Source: Verrucomicrobiota bacterium
GTDB lineage: Bacteria > Verrucomicrobiota > Verrucomicrobiia > Limisphaerales > UBA9464
Assembly (NCBI GenBank): GCA_025363585.1
Contig: JANYDN010000033.1
Coordinates: 1-55,570, forward strand
DNA: 55,570 nt
Reading direction: 5' to 3'
Under the pieces are notes generated by a model that worked only from the letters and a program-made list of their open reading frames with translations, searched no databases and had not been told where the DNA came from. Every line of letters starts with the position of its first letter. Within the stretch, counting starts at the first letter, position 1. The translations under genes were made by a program, and so were the position numbers. Shown piece after piece: positions 34,919 to 43,284 of the stretch.

Positions 34919-35935
34919 ATGGTACGCGTCTTCGTCGGCGGATTCGGCGCGGTCTCTCCCGCGGGTTGGTCCGCGGCGGCTTTGGTTCGAAGTCTCGGGG
35001 GCGACACTCTCCCCACGGTCGAGATCCCAAGCCCGGATCGCGACGGCCTCGTGCGGGTCCGTCCCGTCCCTCCGCCCGCCCCTCGTCCGGCGGAACTCGG
35101 CCATCCCCGTCTCCGCCGCGCCAGCCCGATCGCCCAATTCTGCGTCGCCGCCGCGTTCGAGGCTCTCCGTCACCGCGTTTCGCCTTCCGTTCCTTCGCCG
35201 TCCCTGGGCGTCGTCTGCTCCGTGATGTCCGGATCGGTCGTCTATTCGCGGCGGTTCTACGAGGAGGTTCTCAACGATCCCCCTACCGCCAGCCCGCTGT
35301 TGTTTCCCGAAACGGTCTTCAATGCGCCGGCCAGCCACGTCTCCGCCATCGGCGCGTCGTCGGGTCCCAACTACACGCTCGTCGGCGATGCCGGCATGTT
35401 CCTGCAGTCCCTCGCCCTCGCCGCCGATTGGATTCGCGACCGAATCGCCGGGACCGTCCTCGTCGTGGGCACCGAGGAGTCGGATTGGACGAGTGCCGGC
35501 GCCTTGACCCGGTTCCATCGCCGTGCCGTTCCTTCCGAGGGCGCCGGCGCGATCCTGTTGTCGGCGGATCCAACCGACGCGAAAGCCGAACTCGTGGCTG
35601 TCGGCCGCCCCCGGACCCTCCTTTCCAGGGCCAGCCGGCTGGAAGCCGCGCGGGAAGTGGATCAAGAACTCCGATCGTGGCGTCCCACGGCAAAAAGATT
35701 CGACGCGTGGTCCGGCGAAATCCCAGCAGAGGAAATGATCCGCGGGACGGATGTCGCGCGGGTATTGGGCGATGGCCTTGCCGCCGTCGGGGCGTGGGCT
35801 TGCGTGGCGGCCTGCTCTTCCATTGCGTCGGGCGGGGTCGAGAGCGCCGGCGTTCGCGTCGTCGGCGCCAACCAGCAGGTGATCGGCGCGCTGTTTTCGG
35901 CGCCGGACTCCGGCACGCGGCCACCCGTTTCATGA
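34919..35935 (+). CDS. ketosynthase-like protein lacking the active-site Cys
   Basis: This 338-residue thiolase-fold protein from ATG 34919 is shorter than the ~410 of a full ketosynthase. VFVGGFGAVSPAGW is the N-terminal KS opening, PAELGHPRLRRASPIAQFCVAAA the helix before the active site, and SGPNYTLVGDAGMFLQSLAL aligns with the nucleophile elbow. In that elbow the expected Cys is absent (G-D-A-G in its place). EGAGAILLS follows. The catalytic His/His are not obvious. It resembles chain-length-factor/KS-beta or aryl-polyene ApeC-like partners that cannot condense alone. Its stop overlaps the start of the next reductase gene, so the two are coupled. No condensing partner KS is in the window. 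Confidence 0.78.
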   Translation: MVRVFVGGFGAVSPAGWSAAALVRSLGGDTLPTVEIPSPDRDGLVRVRPVPPPAPRPAELGHPRLRRASPIAQFCVAAAFEALRHRVSPSVPSPSLGVVCSVMSGSVVYSRRFYEEVLNDPPTASPLLFPETVFNAPASHVSAIGASSGPNYTLVGDAGMFLQSLALAADWIRDRIAGTVLVVGTEESDWTSAGALTRFHRRAVPSEGAGAILLSADPTDAKAELVAVGRPRTLLSRASRLEAAREVDQELRSWRPTAKRFDAWSGEIPAEEMIRGTDVARVLGDGLAAVGAWACVAACSSIASGGVESAGVRVVGANQQVIGALFSAPDSGTRPPVS

Positions 35936-36663
35936 ATCCTCGAACCATCCTCGTGACGGGTGCGAATGGCGGACTGGGCCAAGCCTGTGCCCGAGCGTTC
36001 CTCGACGAATCCCCCGGCAACCAACTTTGGCTGGGCGTCCGTGAAAACCGCGCGAACGCCGATGCCATGGCGTTGGAGTTTTCGGATCGCGTCCGCGTTC
36101 TTGCGCTCGATGTCACCGTTCCCGACGCGTGGCGCGGAGCCGTCGAGACGATCCGTGCCCACCACGGGCGGCTGGACGTCCTCGTCAACAACGCGGGACA
36201 CCACGAGGACTCTTTGTTGGCGACCATGGCGCCGTCGGCGTGGGACGGCGTGATGGCTTCGAACCTCCACTCGGTGTTCCACGGCTGCCAATCGGTGCTG
36301 CCACTCATGATCGCGCAGCGCTCGGGCCGCATCGTGAACATTGCGTCGCTCAGCGCGCTTCTGGCGCCGGCCGGGCAGGCAAACTACGCAGCGGCAAAGG
36401 CCGGGGTCGTCGCATTGACCCAGTCATTGGCCAAGGAAATGGCCCGGATCGGCATCACGGTGAACGCCGTCTGTCCCGGCTACATCGAGACCGAGGCGCT
36501 CCGGGACATGCCCCCGGAACGCAGGCTTTCGGCGTCGTCCCAAATTCCCATGCGCCGCTTCGGCCGGCCCGGGGAAGTGGCCGCCGCCGTCCGGTTCCTC
36601 GCGTCGGCGGACGCCTCGTACATCACGGGGGCGATCCTCAAGGTCGACGGCGGAATCCTATAG
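35932..36663 (+). CDS. FabG-like short-chain dehydrogenase/reductase
   Basis: This 243-residue classical SDR has the cofactor motif TGANGGLG, NNAG, the catalytic Ser in IASLSALLAPAGQ, Tyr/Lys as YAAAKAG, and CPGYIETE. The C-terminal FLASADASYITGAILKVDGG is typical of 3-oxoacyl-ACP reductases. It should reduce a 3-ketoacyl-ACP with NADPH. The ATG overlaps the stop of the Cys-less ketosynthase (ATGA), implying they work on the same acyl substrate, possibly in a secondary or polyene lipid pathway. It is probably not the housekeeping FabG, whose gene is normally next to fabD/acpP. Confidence 0.9.
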   Translation: MNPRTILVTGANGGLGQACARAFLDESPGNQLWLGVRENRANADAMALEFSDRVRVLALDVTVPDAWRGAVETIRAHHGRLDVLVNNAGHHEDSLLATMAPSAWDGVMASNLHSVFHGCQSVLPLMIAQRSGRIVNIASLSALLAPAGQANYAAAKAGVVALTQSLAKEMARIGITVNAVCPGYIETEALRDMPPERRLSASSQIPMRRFGRPGEVAAAVRFLASADASYITGAILKVDGGIL

Positions 36664-36727
36664 TTCCCGAAATTGGGCCTTGTCACTCGATTGCCCGCTG
36701 TTAGGTTGCGCGTCCCTTTTTCGGTAT

Positions 36728-36979
36728 ATGAGAGCTGCAATCCATCCGAAGTACGTCGCCTCCGAGATCCGTTGTGCCTGCGGCAACTCGATCAAGACGC
36801 AGTCCACCCGCCCGAGTCTCCTGATCGGTATCTGCAACGAGTGCCATCCGTTCTACACGGGGCAGCAGAAGTTCGTCGACACCGCCGGCCGCGTGGACAA
36901 GTTCCAGCAGCGCCTCGCGAAGACCCAGCAGGCGCAGGCGGCGCAGGCCGAGGCCAACGCCAAGAAGAAGAAGAAGTAG
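36728..36979 (+). CDS. rpmE: 50S ribosomal protein L31, zinc type
   Basis: This 83-residue protein starts at ATG 36728, giving MRAAIHPKYVASEIRCACGN. The paired CAC and CNECHPFYTGQQ Cys residues form the zinc-binding C+ type of L31. The C-terminus is extended by a Gln/Ala-rich helix and ends in five lysines. The gene is followed by a strong intrinsic terminator and then by prfA, the common rpmE-prfA order. It is part of the large ribosomal subunit and helps bridge the subunits. Confidence 0.95.
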   Translation: MRAAIHPKYVASEIRCACGNSIKTQSTRPSLLIGICNECHPFYTGQQKFVDTAGRVDKFQQRLAKTQQAQAAQAEANAKKKKK

Positions 36980-36995
36980 CCCGCGCCCCCACGAC

Positions 36996-37041
36996 CCGCC
37001 CGCAGTACGGCCCCGAGCCGCCTGCGGGCGGTTTGTTTTTT
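36996..37041 (+). terminator. intrinsic terminator between rpmE and prfA
   Basis: A perfect 10-bp stem CCGCCCGCAG/CTGCGGGCGG with a 16-nt loop is followed by TTTGTTTTTT. It separates rpmE from prfA, so prfA probably needs its own promoter or readthrough. Confidence 0.9.
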
Positions 37042-37082
37042 CCACGGGCTTTCCCGAAGCCCGCGGACCATTCCCCGCGGCC

Positions 37083-38168
37083 ATGGATCTCAATCCATTC
37101 ATCGATCGCTTCCGGCGCCGGTTCGCCGAGGTCGAGGCGTTGTTGAGTTCCCCGGACGCCTTCGCCAACCCGCAGCGTGGGCAGGAGCTCACCCGCGAGC
37201 ACTCGCGCCTCCGCGAATTGGTCGGCGCCGCGGACGACTATCTCCGCGTCCGGTCCCAACTGGCCGAAAGCCGCGGGATGCTCGCCGCCGAACCCGTCGG
37301 CTCCGAACTGGCCCTCATGGCCGCCGAGGACATCCGACTTCTCGAGGCCGACGAACGCCGCTTCGGATCCATCCTCCAGGCCGGGATCCTTCCGCCCAGT
37401 CCCGTCGATTCCCGCAATTCCATCGTCGAGATCCGCGCCGCCGCCGGCGGGGCCGAGGCCGCGTTGTTCGCCGCCGATCTCCATCGGATGTACATGCGAT
37501 ACGCCGAGGATCACGGGTGGAAGGTGGAGACGCTCGATGCCAGTCCGTCGGATCTCGGCGGGTTGAAGGAAGTCGTCCTGCTGGTGACCGGGCAGGAAGT
37601 CTACAAACGCCTCAAGCACGAGTCCGGCGTCCACCGCGTCCAACGTGTTCCCGCGACCGAGCAGCAGGGGCGCATTCACACCAGCACCGCGACGGTCGCC
37701 GTGTTGCCCGAGGCGCAGGAAATCGACGAGGTCGAGATCAAGCCGGAGGAACTCGACATCTCCGTGTGCCGCGCCGGTGGGCACGGCGGGCAAGGCGTCA
37801 ACACTACCGATTCCGCAGTGCGCATCGTGCATCTGCCGACCGGCACCGAGGTGCGTTGCCAGGACGAGCGTTCCCAGCACAAGAACAAGGCCAAGGCGAT
37901 GCTGGTCCTGAAGTCGCGCCTGCTCGAGCGGCGCGTGGCCGAGGAGAACGCGAAATACGCCTCGGAACGCAAGGGCCAGGTTGGCACCGGCGAGCGGTCG
38001 GAAAAGATCCGCACCTATAACTTCCCGCAGAACCGCGTCACCGACCATCGGATCGAACTCACCCTGTATAATCTTTCCGCCTTCGTGGATGGCGACCTCG
38101 ATCCCGTCATCACGCCCCTCATGGCCGAGGAGATCCGCGCGCGGTTGGCCGCGCTCAACCAGCAGTAA
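37083..38168 (+). CDS. prfA: peptide chain release factor 1
   Basis: This 361-residue class-I release factor contains the peptidyl-tRNA hydrolysis motif GGQ in AGGHGGQGVNTTDSAVR (near residue 237) and the RF1-type VHRVQRVPATEQQGRIHTS region, ending DHRIELTLYNL. RF1 reads UAA and UAG stop codons. Length matches the bacterial family, and the start at ATG 37083 gives the usual helical N-terminus. The only oddity is GHGGQG where many RF1s have GAGGQH. The HAD gene follows after three bases and is likely co-transcribed. Confidence 0.96.
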   Translation: MDLNPFIDRFRRRFAEVEALLSSPDAFANPQRGQELTREHSRLRELVGAADDYLRVRSQLAESRGMLAAEPVGSELALMAAEDIRLLEADERRFGSILQAGILPPSPVDSRNSIVEIRAAAGGAEAALFAADLHRMYMRYAEDHGWKVETLDASPSDLGGLKEVVLLVTGQEVYKRLKHESGVHRVQRVPATEQQGRIHTSTATVAVLPEAQEIDEVEIKPEELDISVCRAGGHGGQGVNTTDSAVRIVHLPTGTEVRCQDERSQHKNKAKAMLVLKSRLLERRVAEENAKYASERKGQVGTGERSEKIRTYNFPQNRVTDHRIELTLYNLSAFVDGDLDPVITPLMAEEIRARLAALNQQ

Positions 38169-38171
38169 CTC

Positions 38172-38750
38172 ATGTCCGGCCTTCCCCCGCTCGGTCTGGT
38201 TTTCGATTGCGACGGCACGCTCGCAGACACCATGCCCCTGCACTGGCAGGCATGGAGCGCCATCACCCGGCGCCACGGCATCCACTTTCCCGAGGATCGC
38301 TTCTATGCGCTGGGCGGGGTGCCGACCCGCGATATCCTCAAACTCCTCGCGGTCGAACAGGGCCGCACCGACTTCGAACCCCTGGTCGTGGCCAAGGAGA
38401 AGGAGGCGATCTACCTCGAGCTGCTTCCGCGTGTCGGACCCATCCACGAAGTCGTCGAGATCGCGCGCGAACATCGCGGCGTTCTTCCCATGGCGGTCGC
38501 CACCGGGGGTTCACGCAACGCCATCCCCAAGGTCCTGGAACATCTCGGGATCCTCTCGTGGTTCGACGCCGTGGTGACCAGCGAGGACGTGGTCCGCCAG
38601 AAGCCCGCGCCCGACATTTTTATCGAGGCCGCGCGCCGGATCGGCGTCGACCCGTCGCGCTGCCGCGCCTTCGAGGACACCGACCTTGGCATGCAATCGA
38701 TACGCGCCGCCGGCATGGAGGCCGTCGACGTTCGCCTGATGCGCCGGTGA
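38172..38750 (+). CDS. HAD-superfamily phosphatase/beta-phosphoglucomutase-like
   Basis: This 192-residue protein has the HAD signature FDCDGTLADTMPLHWQAW (nucleophile Asp and DxDGT), a helical cap, motif II VATGG, the motif III Lys in QKPAPDIF and the motif IV EDTDLG. The cap type and length resemble beta-phosphoglucomutase-like and phosphatase members (subfamily IA). It starts three bases after the prfA stop, so translational coupling or co-transcription is likely, although no functional link is known. The substrate (a sugar phosphate or phosphoglycolate) cannot be decided. Confidence 0.9.
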   Translation: MSGLPPLGLVFDCDGTLADTMPLHWQAWSAITRRHGIHFPEDRFYALGGVPTRDILKLLAVEQGRTDFEPLVVAKEKEAIYLELLPRVGPIHEVVEIAREHRGVLPMAVATGGSRNAIPKVLEHLGILSWFDAVVTSEDVVRQKPAPDIFIEAARRIGVDPSRCRAFEDTDLGMQSIRAAGMEAVDVRLMRR

Positions 38751-38768
38751 GCGCGGCTCAAATTGTTT

Positions 38769-38942
38769 ACAGAAGGTAACGGAGGTAACGGAGGCGTGCT
38801 CTTGGCGGCTTCGCGTGAGTCCTTCCCCAACCGTGACACCAAGGTCCTCCGAGGTGTGCTTCCTTGGAAAAGCTGAACCAAGTGAGTCGTGCCGTAGGGC
38901 AGCAAGCACGACGAAGCCTTCGTTTCCTCCGTTGCCTTCTGT
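38769..38942. repeat. palindromic interspersed repeat B with ACAGAAGG ends
   Basis: This 174-bp element between the HAD gene and aqpZ has the left end ACAGAAGGTAACGGAGG and the right end, read inverted, ACAGAAGGCAACGGAGG, with a third AACG unit also conserved. The terminal inverted repeats are about 27 bases with few mismatches. No open frame with homology is inside. Likely a non-autonomous MITE or mobile palindrome. It fills half of the 365-base gap before aqpZ; the remainder (38943-39115) shows no feature. Confidence 0.75.
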
Positions 38943-39115
38943 AGAATGTTCTCAGTTCGACTATTCGAACCGGGCCAGTGTCCAGATGCGCCGTGGTTTG
39001 GCCGCCGTGCGAATGCCGGCTTGCATCTGCTCCCGAATCACCGTCGCATTGGCAGCAGCGTCCCGGCTCCGCCCGGAGTCGCCCGTCCGATCCCAATACC
39101 CAATCGAATCCCCCA

Positions 39116-39805
39116 ATGAAAAGATACGGCGTCGAATTTTTCGGAACCTTCTGGCTGGTCCTCGGCGGTTGCGGCAGCGCCGTGCTCGCGGCCGCCTACC
39201 CGGCCCTGGGCATCGGCTTCGCCGGCGTCGCGCTCGCCTTCGGCCTGACCGTTCTGACCATGGCCTACGCCATCGGGCACGTCTCCGGATGCCACCTGAA
39301 TCCGGCGGTCTCGATAGGGCTTTGGGTTGGCGGACGCTTTCCCGCGAAATATTTGCTGCCTTATATCGTTGCCCAGCTTCTGGGGGCAATCGCCGGCGCC
39401 GGCGTGCTTTATGTGATCGCCAGCGGCAAGGCGGGCTTCGATGTCCACGGCGGATTCGCCTCGAACGGTTACGGCGAGCATTCTCCCGGCGGCTATTCGA
39501 TGAATGCCGCGTTGGTGACCGAGATCGTGCTGACGATGTTTTTCCTCCTCGTGATCCTCGGATCCACGGACAAAAAGGCTCCGGCCGGTTTCGCGCCGGT
39601 CCCGATCGGGTTGGGACTGACGTTGATCCATCTCATCAGCATTCCCGTGACCAACACCTCCGTGAACCCCGCGCGAAGCACGGGCGTCGCGCTCTTCGCG
39701 GGCGGTTGGGCCCTCGAGCAACTGTGGTTGTTCTGGGTGGCGCCCATCGTCGGCGCGGTCCTGGGCGCGCTGGCCTACAAGGCATTTGTCCGCAGCGACG
39801 ACTAA
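39116..39805 (+). CDS. aqpZ: aquaporin Z-type water channel
   Basis: This 229-residue six-helix channel has both NPA boxes, HLNPAVSIG (loop B) and [11 protein letters not shown] (loop E), and an Arg following the second box as in the selectivity filter. [24 protein letters not shown] is the first helix. Loop C is Gly/Asn-rich. The family and length match orthodox water channels rather than glycerol facilitators. The start was set at ATG 39116 because the longer upstream frame reads into repeat B. The stop overlaps that of the convergent PQQ-like gene by three bases. Confidence 0.95.
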   Translation: MKRYGVEFFGTFWLVLGGCGSAVLAAAYPALGIGFAGVALAFGLTVLTMAYAIGHVSGCHLNPAVSIGLWVGGRFPAKYLLPYIVAQLLGAIAGAGVLYVIASGKAGFDVHGGFASNGYGEHSPGGYSMNAALVTEIVLTMFFLLVILGSTDKKAPAGFAPVPIGLGLTLIHLISIPVTNTSVNPARSTGVALFAGGWALEQLWLFWVAPIVGAVLGALAYKAFVRSDD

Positions 39806-41025
39806 TGGGCCAAGGCGATCAGGTCGCCCTTGTCGTTCCGGGCATAGATATGGCCCGCGGCCACCACCGGCGTGGTCCAGCACGTCTTCGACAACACCTG
39901 GCGGCGTCCGAGTTCCTTGTACCCGTCTCGCGATGCCTGAACGGTCACCAACTCGCCCGATTCCGTGAGCGCGAGGATCGCGCTGCCGACGCCGATGGTG
40001 TTGCCGTAACCAAAGCCATCCTTCGACCACAGCACTTTTCCGTCCGCGAGATCCACCGCGACCAACCGCGCTCCGGAGCCTTGGCGTCCGTCGATTCCAT
40101 AGATCGTGTCGCCGGCCACCACGCTGTTGTTCATCGCGTTCTTCAGGTCCTTGTTCGCCCACACTTCCGCCAGCGCCAAGCCGTCGAACGAAAGCAACAC
40201 GGCCGCGGAATTCCCGACGACCAGGATGCGTTTCCCGTCGGCCAGGACCGTCGGCGACGTCGCGTTGAGATCGAAGCCCGATTTGAATGGGATGCGGGCA
40301 AGTTCCGCGCCGTCCGTCGCGGACAACACCGAGAATCCCTTGCCGTCGAGCGCGGCGAGAAACTTCTTCCCGGCCTGGGAAAGCACCCCGACCGTGGCAT
40401 AGCCCGGATGATAGGCTTCCTTCGACGCCCATAGCTTATGGCCGTCCGCGAGATCGAGCGACACCACTTTGCCGGCCGCGAGCAGTACTTGTTTGCCATC
40501 GACGACCGCCGACGCGCCGAAGCCCCATTGGGGAACGTTGATCCCCATCGCCTCGGGGAGACTAGCCTGCCAGACCTTGTCGCCTTTCGCGGTGGTGAGG
40601 CACAGGACCTGCCCGTCCTTGCTGACCGTGATGACTTTGTCGCCGACGACGGTCGGGGTCGCGTTCGGTCCCCCGGTGTGCATGCGGGGCATCAATTCCG
40701 CGGGATACGAAACCTTCCATTTCGTCTCTCCCGTCGCGGCGTCGAAGCAATAGACCGTCTCGCCCGCGGTCCCGTCATGGCCGAGGCAAAACGCGCGTCC
40801 ATCGGCGACGGCGATCGACGAGTAGCCCTTGCCGAGCGCGGCCTTCCAGCCGGTCTTCCAATGCGAGAGATCCGCATCGAAGCCATCGGCGATCGCGTTG
40901 TTGTCGCTCTTGGGCCCGAGCCAGTGCGGCCAATCGCCCGCGGACAGCGGACCCGTGGCGAGGACGAAGCCCGCCACGAAGAGGGAAGCGAGCCGGCGAC
41001 GGTGGATGGAGATCAAGGGAGTCAT
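39802..41025 (-). CDS. secreted PQQ-like beta-propeller protein
   Basis: This 407-residue protein from ATG 41025 has a signal peptide ([20 protein letters not shown]), and the mature N-terminus begins with DWPHWLGP. About seven PQQ-type blades follow, with tryptophan-docking-like repeats such as [42 protein letters not shown] and [17 protein letters not shown]. The pattern resembles outer-membrane-assembly BamB-like and quinoprotein-like propellers that are abundant in PVC bacteria, often without bound PQQ. It probably mediates protein-protein or sugar contacts in the periplasm. Its stop codon overlaps the convergent aqpZ stop. It stands alone, with no PQQ-synthesis genes. Confidence 0.88.
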   Translation of the reverse strand: MTPLISIHRRRLASLFVAGFVLATGPLSAGDWPHWLGPKSDNNAIADGFDADLSHWKTGWKAALGKGYSSIAVADGRAFCLGHDGTAGETVYCFDAATGETKWKVSYPAELMPRMHTGGPNATPTVVGDKVITVSKDGQVLCLTTAKGDKVWQASLPEAMGINVPQWGFGASAVVDGKQVLLAAGKVVSLDLADGHKLWASKEAYHPGYATVGVLSQAGKKFLAALDGKGFSVLSATDGAELARIPFKSGFDLNATSPTVLADGKRILVVGNSAAVLLSFDGLALAEVWANKDLKNAMNNSVVAGDTIYGIDGRQGSGARLVAVDLADGKVLWSKDGFGYGNTIGVGSAILALTESGELVTVQASRDGYKELGRRQVLSKTCWTTPVVAAGHIYARNDKGDLIALAH

Positions 41026-41172
41026 GCGAACGTTGCCACGGATCAAGCGCGCGCAAAGCCGGGATACAAGCGCCGAGTTGCGGGCGCGCCGCGGGTGGCA
41101 CCGGCCCTGGTGCCACTCCGTGGGTTTTCTCCGGCCTTCGGTGACGGCAGGGCCGCCGTCACCCACTGTTCC

Positions 41173-41355
41173 CTAACACCCCGGACGATCCTTCGGCGCG
41201 GGAACGCCGCCGCACGCGCTTCCAGCCTCGATCTGGCATTCCGCGCACAACACGCGTCCCGCGATCGGATAAGCGTCGGGCGCGCCGCACGCGTCGCATC
41301 GATCGCTCATCGGGGATTCGTCGGCAGGCGGCGTGGTTGGACGTTCGTCGGTCAT
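41173..41355 (-). CDS. small zinc-ribbon-like protein
   Basis: A 60-residue acidic-start protein (MTDERPTTPPADESPMSDR) with two CxxC pairs, CDACGAPDAYPI and CAECQIEAGSACGG, that probably bind one zinc ion. Short proteins of this type occur in verrucomicrobial genomes but their function is unknown. The start was chosen at ATG 41355, the first in a natural N-terminus. No ribosome site is strong. It sits on the opposite strand to the macrodomain gene and is separated by 317 bases. Confidence 0.65.
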   Translation of the reverse strand: MTDERPTTPPADESPMSDRCDACGAPDAYPIAGRVLCAECQIEAGSACGGVPAPKDRPGC

Positions 41356-41672
41356 CGTCGGACTCGCTTCCGCGAAGATGTGGCACAATATCGCGCTGGG
41401 TCGATTTCAATGATCGGAAGTTGATGATGCGACGAATCGCAACGCTTGCGCCATCGGAACGGATGCAGTAACCACGAATCACCTTCCCGACGCGCGGCAG
41501 TCCCCGGAATGCGGCCAAGGAACGGCCCCGAATCCATGACCTATATAAGACGGGACCCGCGGGCCCGGGCGAGAACTTGTTGGAACGTGGTGCGTCTGGT
41601 TTGGCCCATATAAGATCCACGCTTTGAAATCGAAGCCCAACGACAATAAGAAAGCCGGTCAGGTCGGCCGGT
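41356..41672. other. 317-base gap, no gene recognised
   Basis: It contains two ATATAAGA-containing segments (at about 41541 and 41608) that are direct repeats of eight bases. No convincing promoter or RNA structure was found. A short minus-strand frame (41352-41537) has no family match and a poor start. Confidence 0.4.
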
Positions 41673-42182
41673 ATGCCGCGAAGCTTTTGTTCCAGTTCCG
41701 CGTCACGGATCGTCGATGGAGACCTGCTCGACCAAGACGTGGACGTGATCGTCAACGCGTGGAACCGGAATATAATTCCCTGGTGGTTGCTACTGCCGCA
41801 GGGCGTCTCGGGCGCGATCAAGCGGCGGGCGGGATACCAGCCCTTCCGTGAGTTGGGTCGCATGGGTCCGATTCCGCTGGGCGGCGCCGTCGAGACGGGC
41901 GCGGGCCGGTTGCCATTTCGTGGAATCATCCATGTCGCCGGGATCAATATGTTCTGGCGGTCGTCCGAGAGGGCGATCCGAGGATGCGTTCGGAGCGCGT
42001 TGAACATCGCGCGGGGGCGTGGTTACCGATCCATCGCGTTTCCGCTCATCGGTGCCGGCACGGGTGGTTTCTCGCCGGAACGGGCCCTCGCCCTCATGCA
42101 GGACGAAACACGGACCTGTGATTTTGGAGGGGAAGTCCGGTTCGTCAGATTCGGACGCGCTGCGGTAGGCGAAGGGAGATAA
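41673..42182 (+). CDS. macrodomain protein (predicted ADP-ribose-binding)
   Basis: This 169-residue protein carries IVDGDLLDQDVDVIVNAWN, the macrodomain GDI...VDAIVNAAN motif (Trp replaces the second Ala), and PLIGAGTGGFSPERAL, the phosphate-binding Gly-rich loop. PWWLLLPQGVSGAIKR and HVAGINMFW lie between. Macrodomains bind ADP-ribose, and some remove it from proteins or nucleic acids. The N-terminus is uncertain, and a frameshift with an upstream frame starting TTG at 41624 cannot be excluded. The stop TAA is supplied by the outer end of repeat A copy 2, so the C-terminus could have been altered by insertion. Confidence 0.75.
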   Translation: MPRSFCSSSASRIVDGDLLDQDVDVIVNAWNRNIIPWWLLLPQGVSGAIKRRAGYQPFRELGRMGPIPLGGAVETGAGRLPFRGIIHVAGINMFWRSSERAIRGCVRSALNIARGRGYRSIAFPLIGAGTGGFSPERALALMQDETRTCDFGGEVRFVRFGRAAVGEGR

Positions 42183-42390
42183 GCCGGAACCATGCAGTCG
42201 GAATTCAGGAGAAACTCACGCCAAGCCGGGCCAAGGCCATCCAAGGGGAACAAGGACCGCCGGGGTTTCAACTCGCAGAACCGTGGGATTCGATGAGGGC
42301 ATCCAACTCCAACTTTATGGCGCCTTGGCCGGCCTTGGTCCCCCTTGGCGTGAGATAATTCCTCCACCGCGACTACATGGTTCCGGATAA
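42180..42390. repeat. palindromic interspersed repeat A, copy 2
   Basis: This 211-bp element homologous to copy 1 at 4.1 kb is inserted between the macrodomain and AraC genes. Outer ends (left TAAGCCGGAACCATGCAGTC, right GACTACATGGTTCCGGATAA) are inverted copies with two mismatches. Inside, CTCACGCCAAGCCGGGCCAAG faces GGCCTTGGTCCCCCTTGGCGTGAG. The left end provides the TAA of the upstream gene. Confidence 0.8.
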
Positions 42391-42465
42391 GTGGGAACAG
42401 TCCCGCTCGGCGGCTTCGCTCATCCCGGCGTTGCCGGGAACTCCGCGTTGCGGCTTGATGCCCGC

Positions 42466-43224
42466 ATGGAACCGGTTCCGAACCGCAATCCGATGCAGCC
42501 CACGTCGCCCGGCCTTTTGCCGCGCGAGGCCGCCGCGCTCGCGGAGTTGTTCGACCACGTGCCCGACACCGTCTTTTTCCTCAAGGACGCCGAGGGCCGG
42601 TATGTCGCCGTGAACCAGTCGTTCGTGGAAAGAGTCGGGGCGTCGGGCCGCGCGGCGCTTGTCGGACGCCATGTCCGGGAAATCTTCCCGGCGGATCTGG
42701 CGGAATCCTACGCGATCCAGGACCAGCGCGTGCTCCGAACGGGGCGTCCGGTGCTGGACCAACTCGAGCTGCATTGGTACCTGCGGCGGCGCAAGGGTTG
42801 GTGCCTCACCACCAAGTTGCCGTTGCGCGACGCCGCGGGAAAGGTCGTCGGTCTCGCCGGCATCTCGCGCGATCTACGGGCGCCGGGCGACGCTGAGATC
42901 ATCCCGAAATCGCTGGCGTCGACGCTCCAATACCTCGAGGCGAACTACGGGGAACCGGTGTCGCCGGCAAGATTGGCGGCACGCGCGGGACTGACGCCCG
43001 TGCGATTCGCGCGCCTGATCAAACGGATTTTCCGCCTCACGCCTAGCCAACTGATCACCCAGACGCGCCTGGCGGCGGCATCGCGGTTGCTCGCGGAGAC
43101 CCGGCGGCCCGTGGCGGACGTGGCGCTGGAGTGCGGGTTTTACGACCACAGCGCCTTCACGCGGGCGTTTCGGTCCGCGCTGGGGCTGACGCCGACCGCG
43201 TTCCGTGCCCAAAGCCGCGCGTAA
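42466..43224 (+). CDS. PAS-AraC transcriptional regulator
   Basis: This protein of about 252 residues, with ATG 42466 chosen, has an N-terminal PAS domain (VPDTVFFLKDAEGRYVAVNQSF, residues about 25-130, sensing ligand or redox). An AraC C-terminal domain follows with two helix-turn-helix units: ARLAARAGLTPVRFARLIKRI, then VALECGFYDHSAFTRAFRSAL. The combination acts as a PAS-linked one-component regulator. No obvious operon partner follows; purL starts 61 bases downstream on the same strand but is a housekeeping gene. An alternative start at 43 codons upstream lies inside repeat A and is unlikely. Confidence 0.9.
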   Translation: MEPVPNRNPMQPTSPGLLPREAAALAELFDHVPDTVFFLKDAEGRYVAVNQSFVERVGASGRAALVGRHVREIFPADLAESYAIQDQRVLRTGRPVLDQLELHWYLRRRKGWCLTTKLPLRDAAGKVVGLAGISRDLRAPGDAEIIPKSLASTLQYLEANYGEPVSPARLAARAGLTPVRFARLIKRIFRLTPSQLITQTRLAAASRLLAETRRPVADVALECGFYDHSAFTRAFRSALGLTPTAFRAQSRA

Positions 43225-43284
43225 ACGGATCCTTCCCGGCGCTTGTCCCCCCGTCGGGACTCCCTATGGTGGCCGCTCGATTCG

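Noticed and set aside
34616-35665. 349-residue minus-strand frame across the RNA region and ketosynthase
   Set aside because: Gly/Arg/Asp-rich without any domain, antisense to a recognised thiolase-fold gene.
41541-41620. Two TATATAAG/CATATAAG motifs before the macrodomain gene
   Set aside because: They look like -10 elements, but no -35 partner is found and their spacing to genes is inconsistent.
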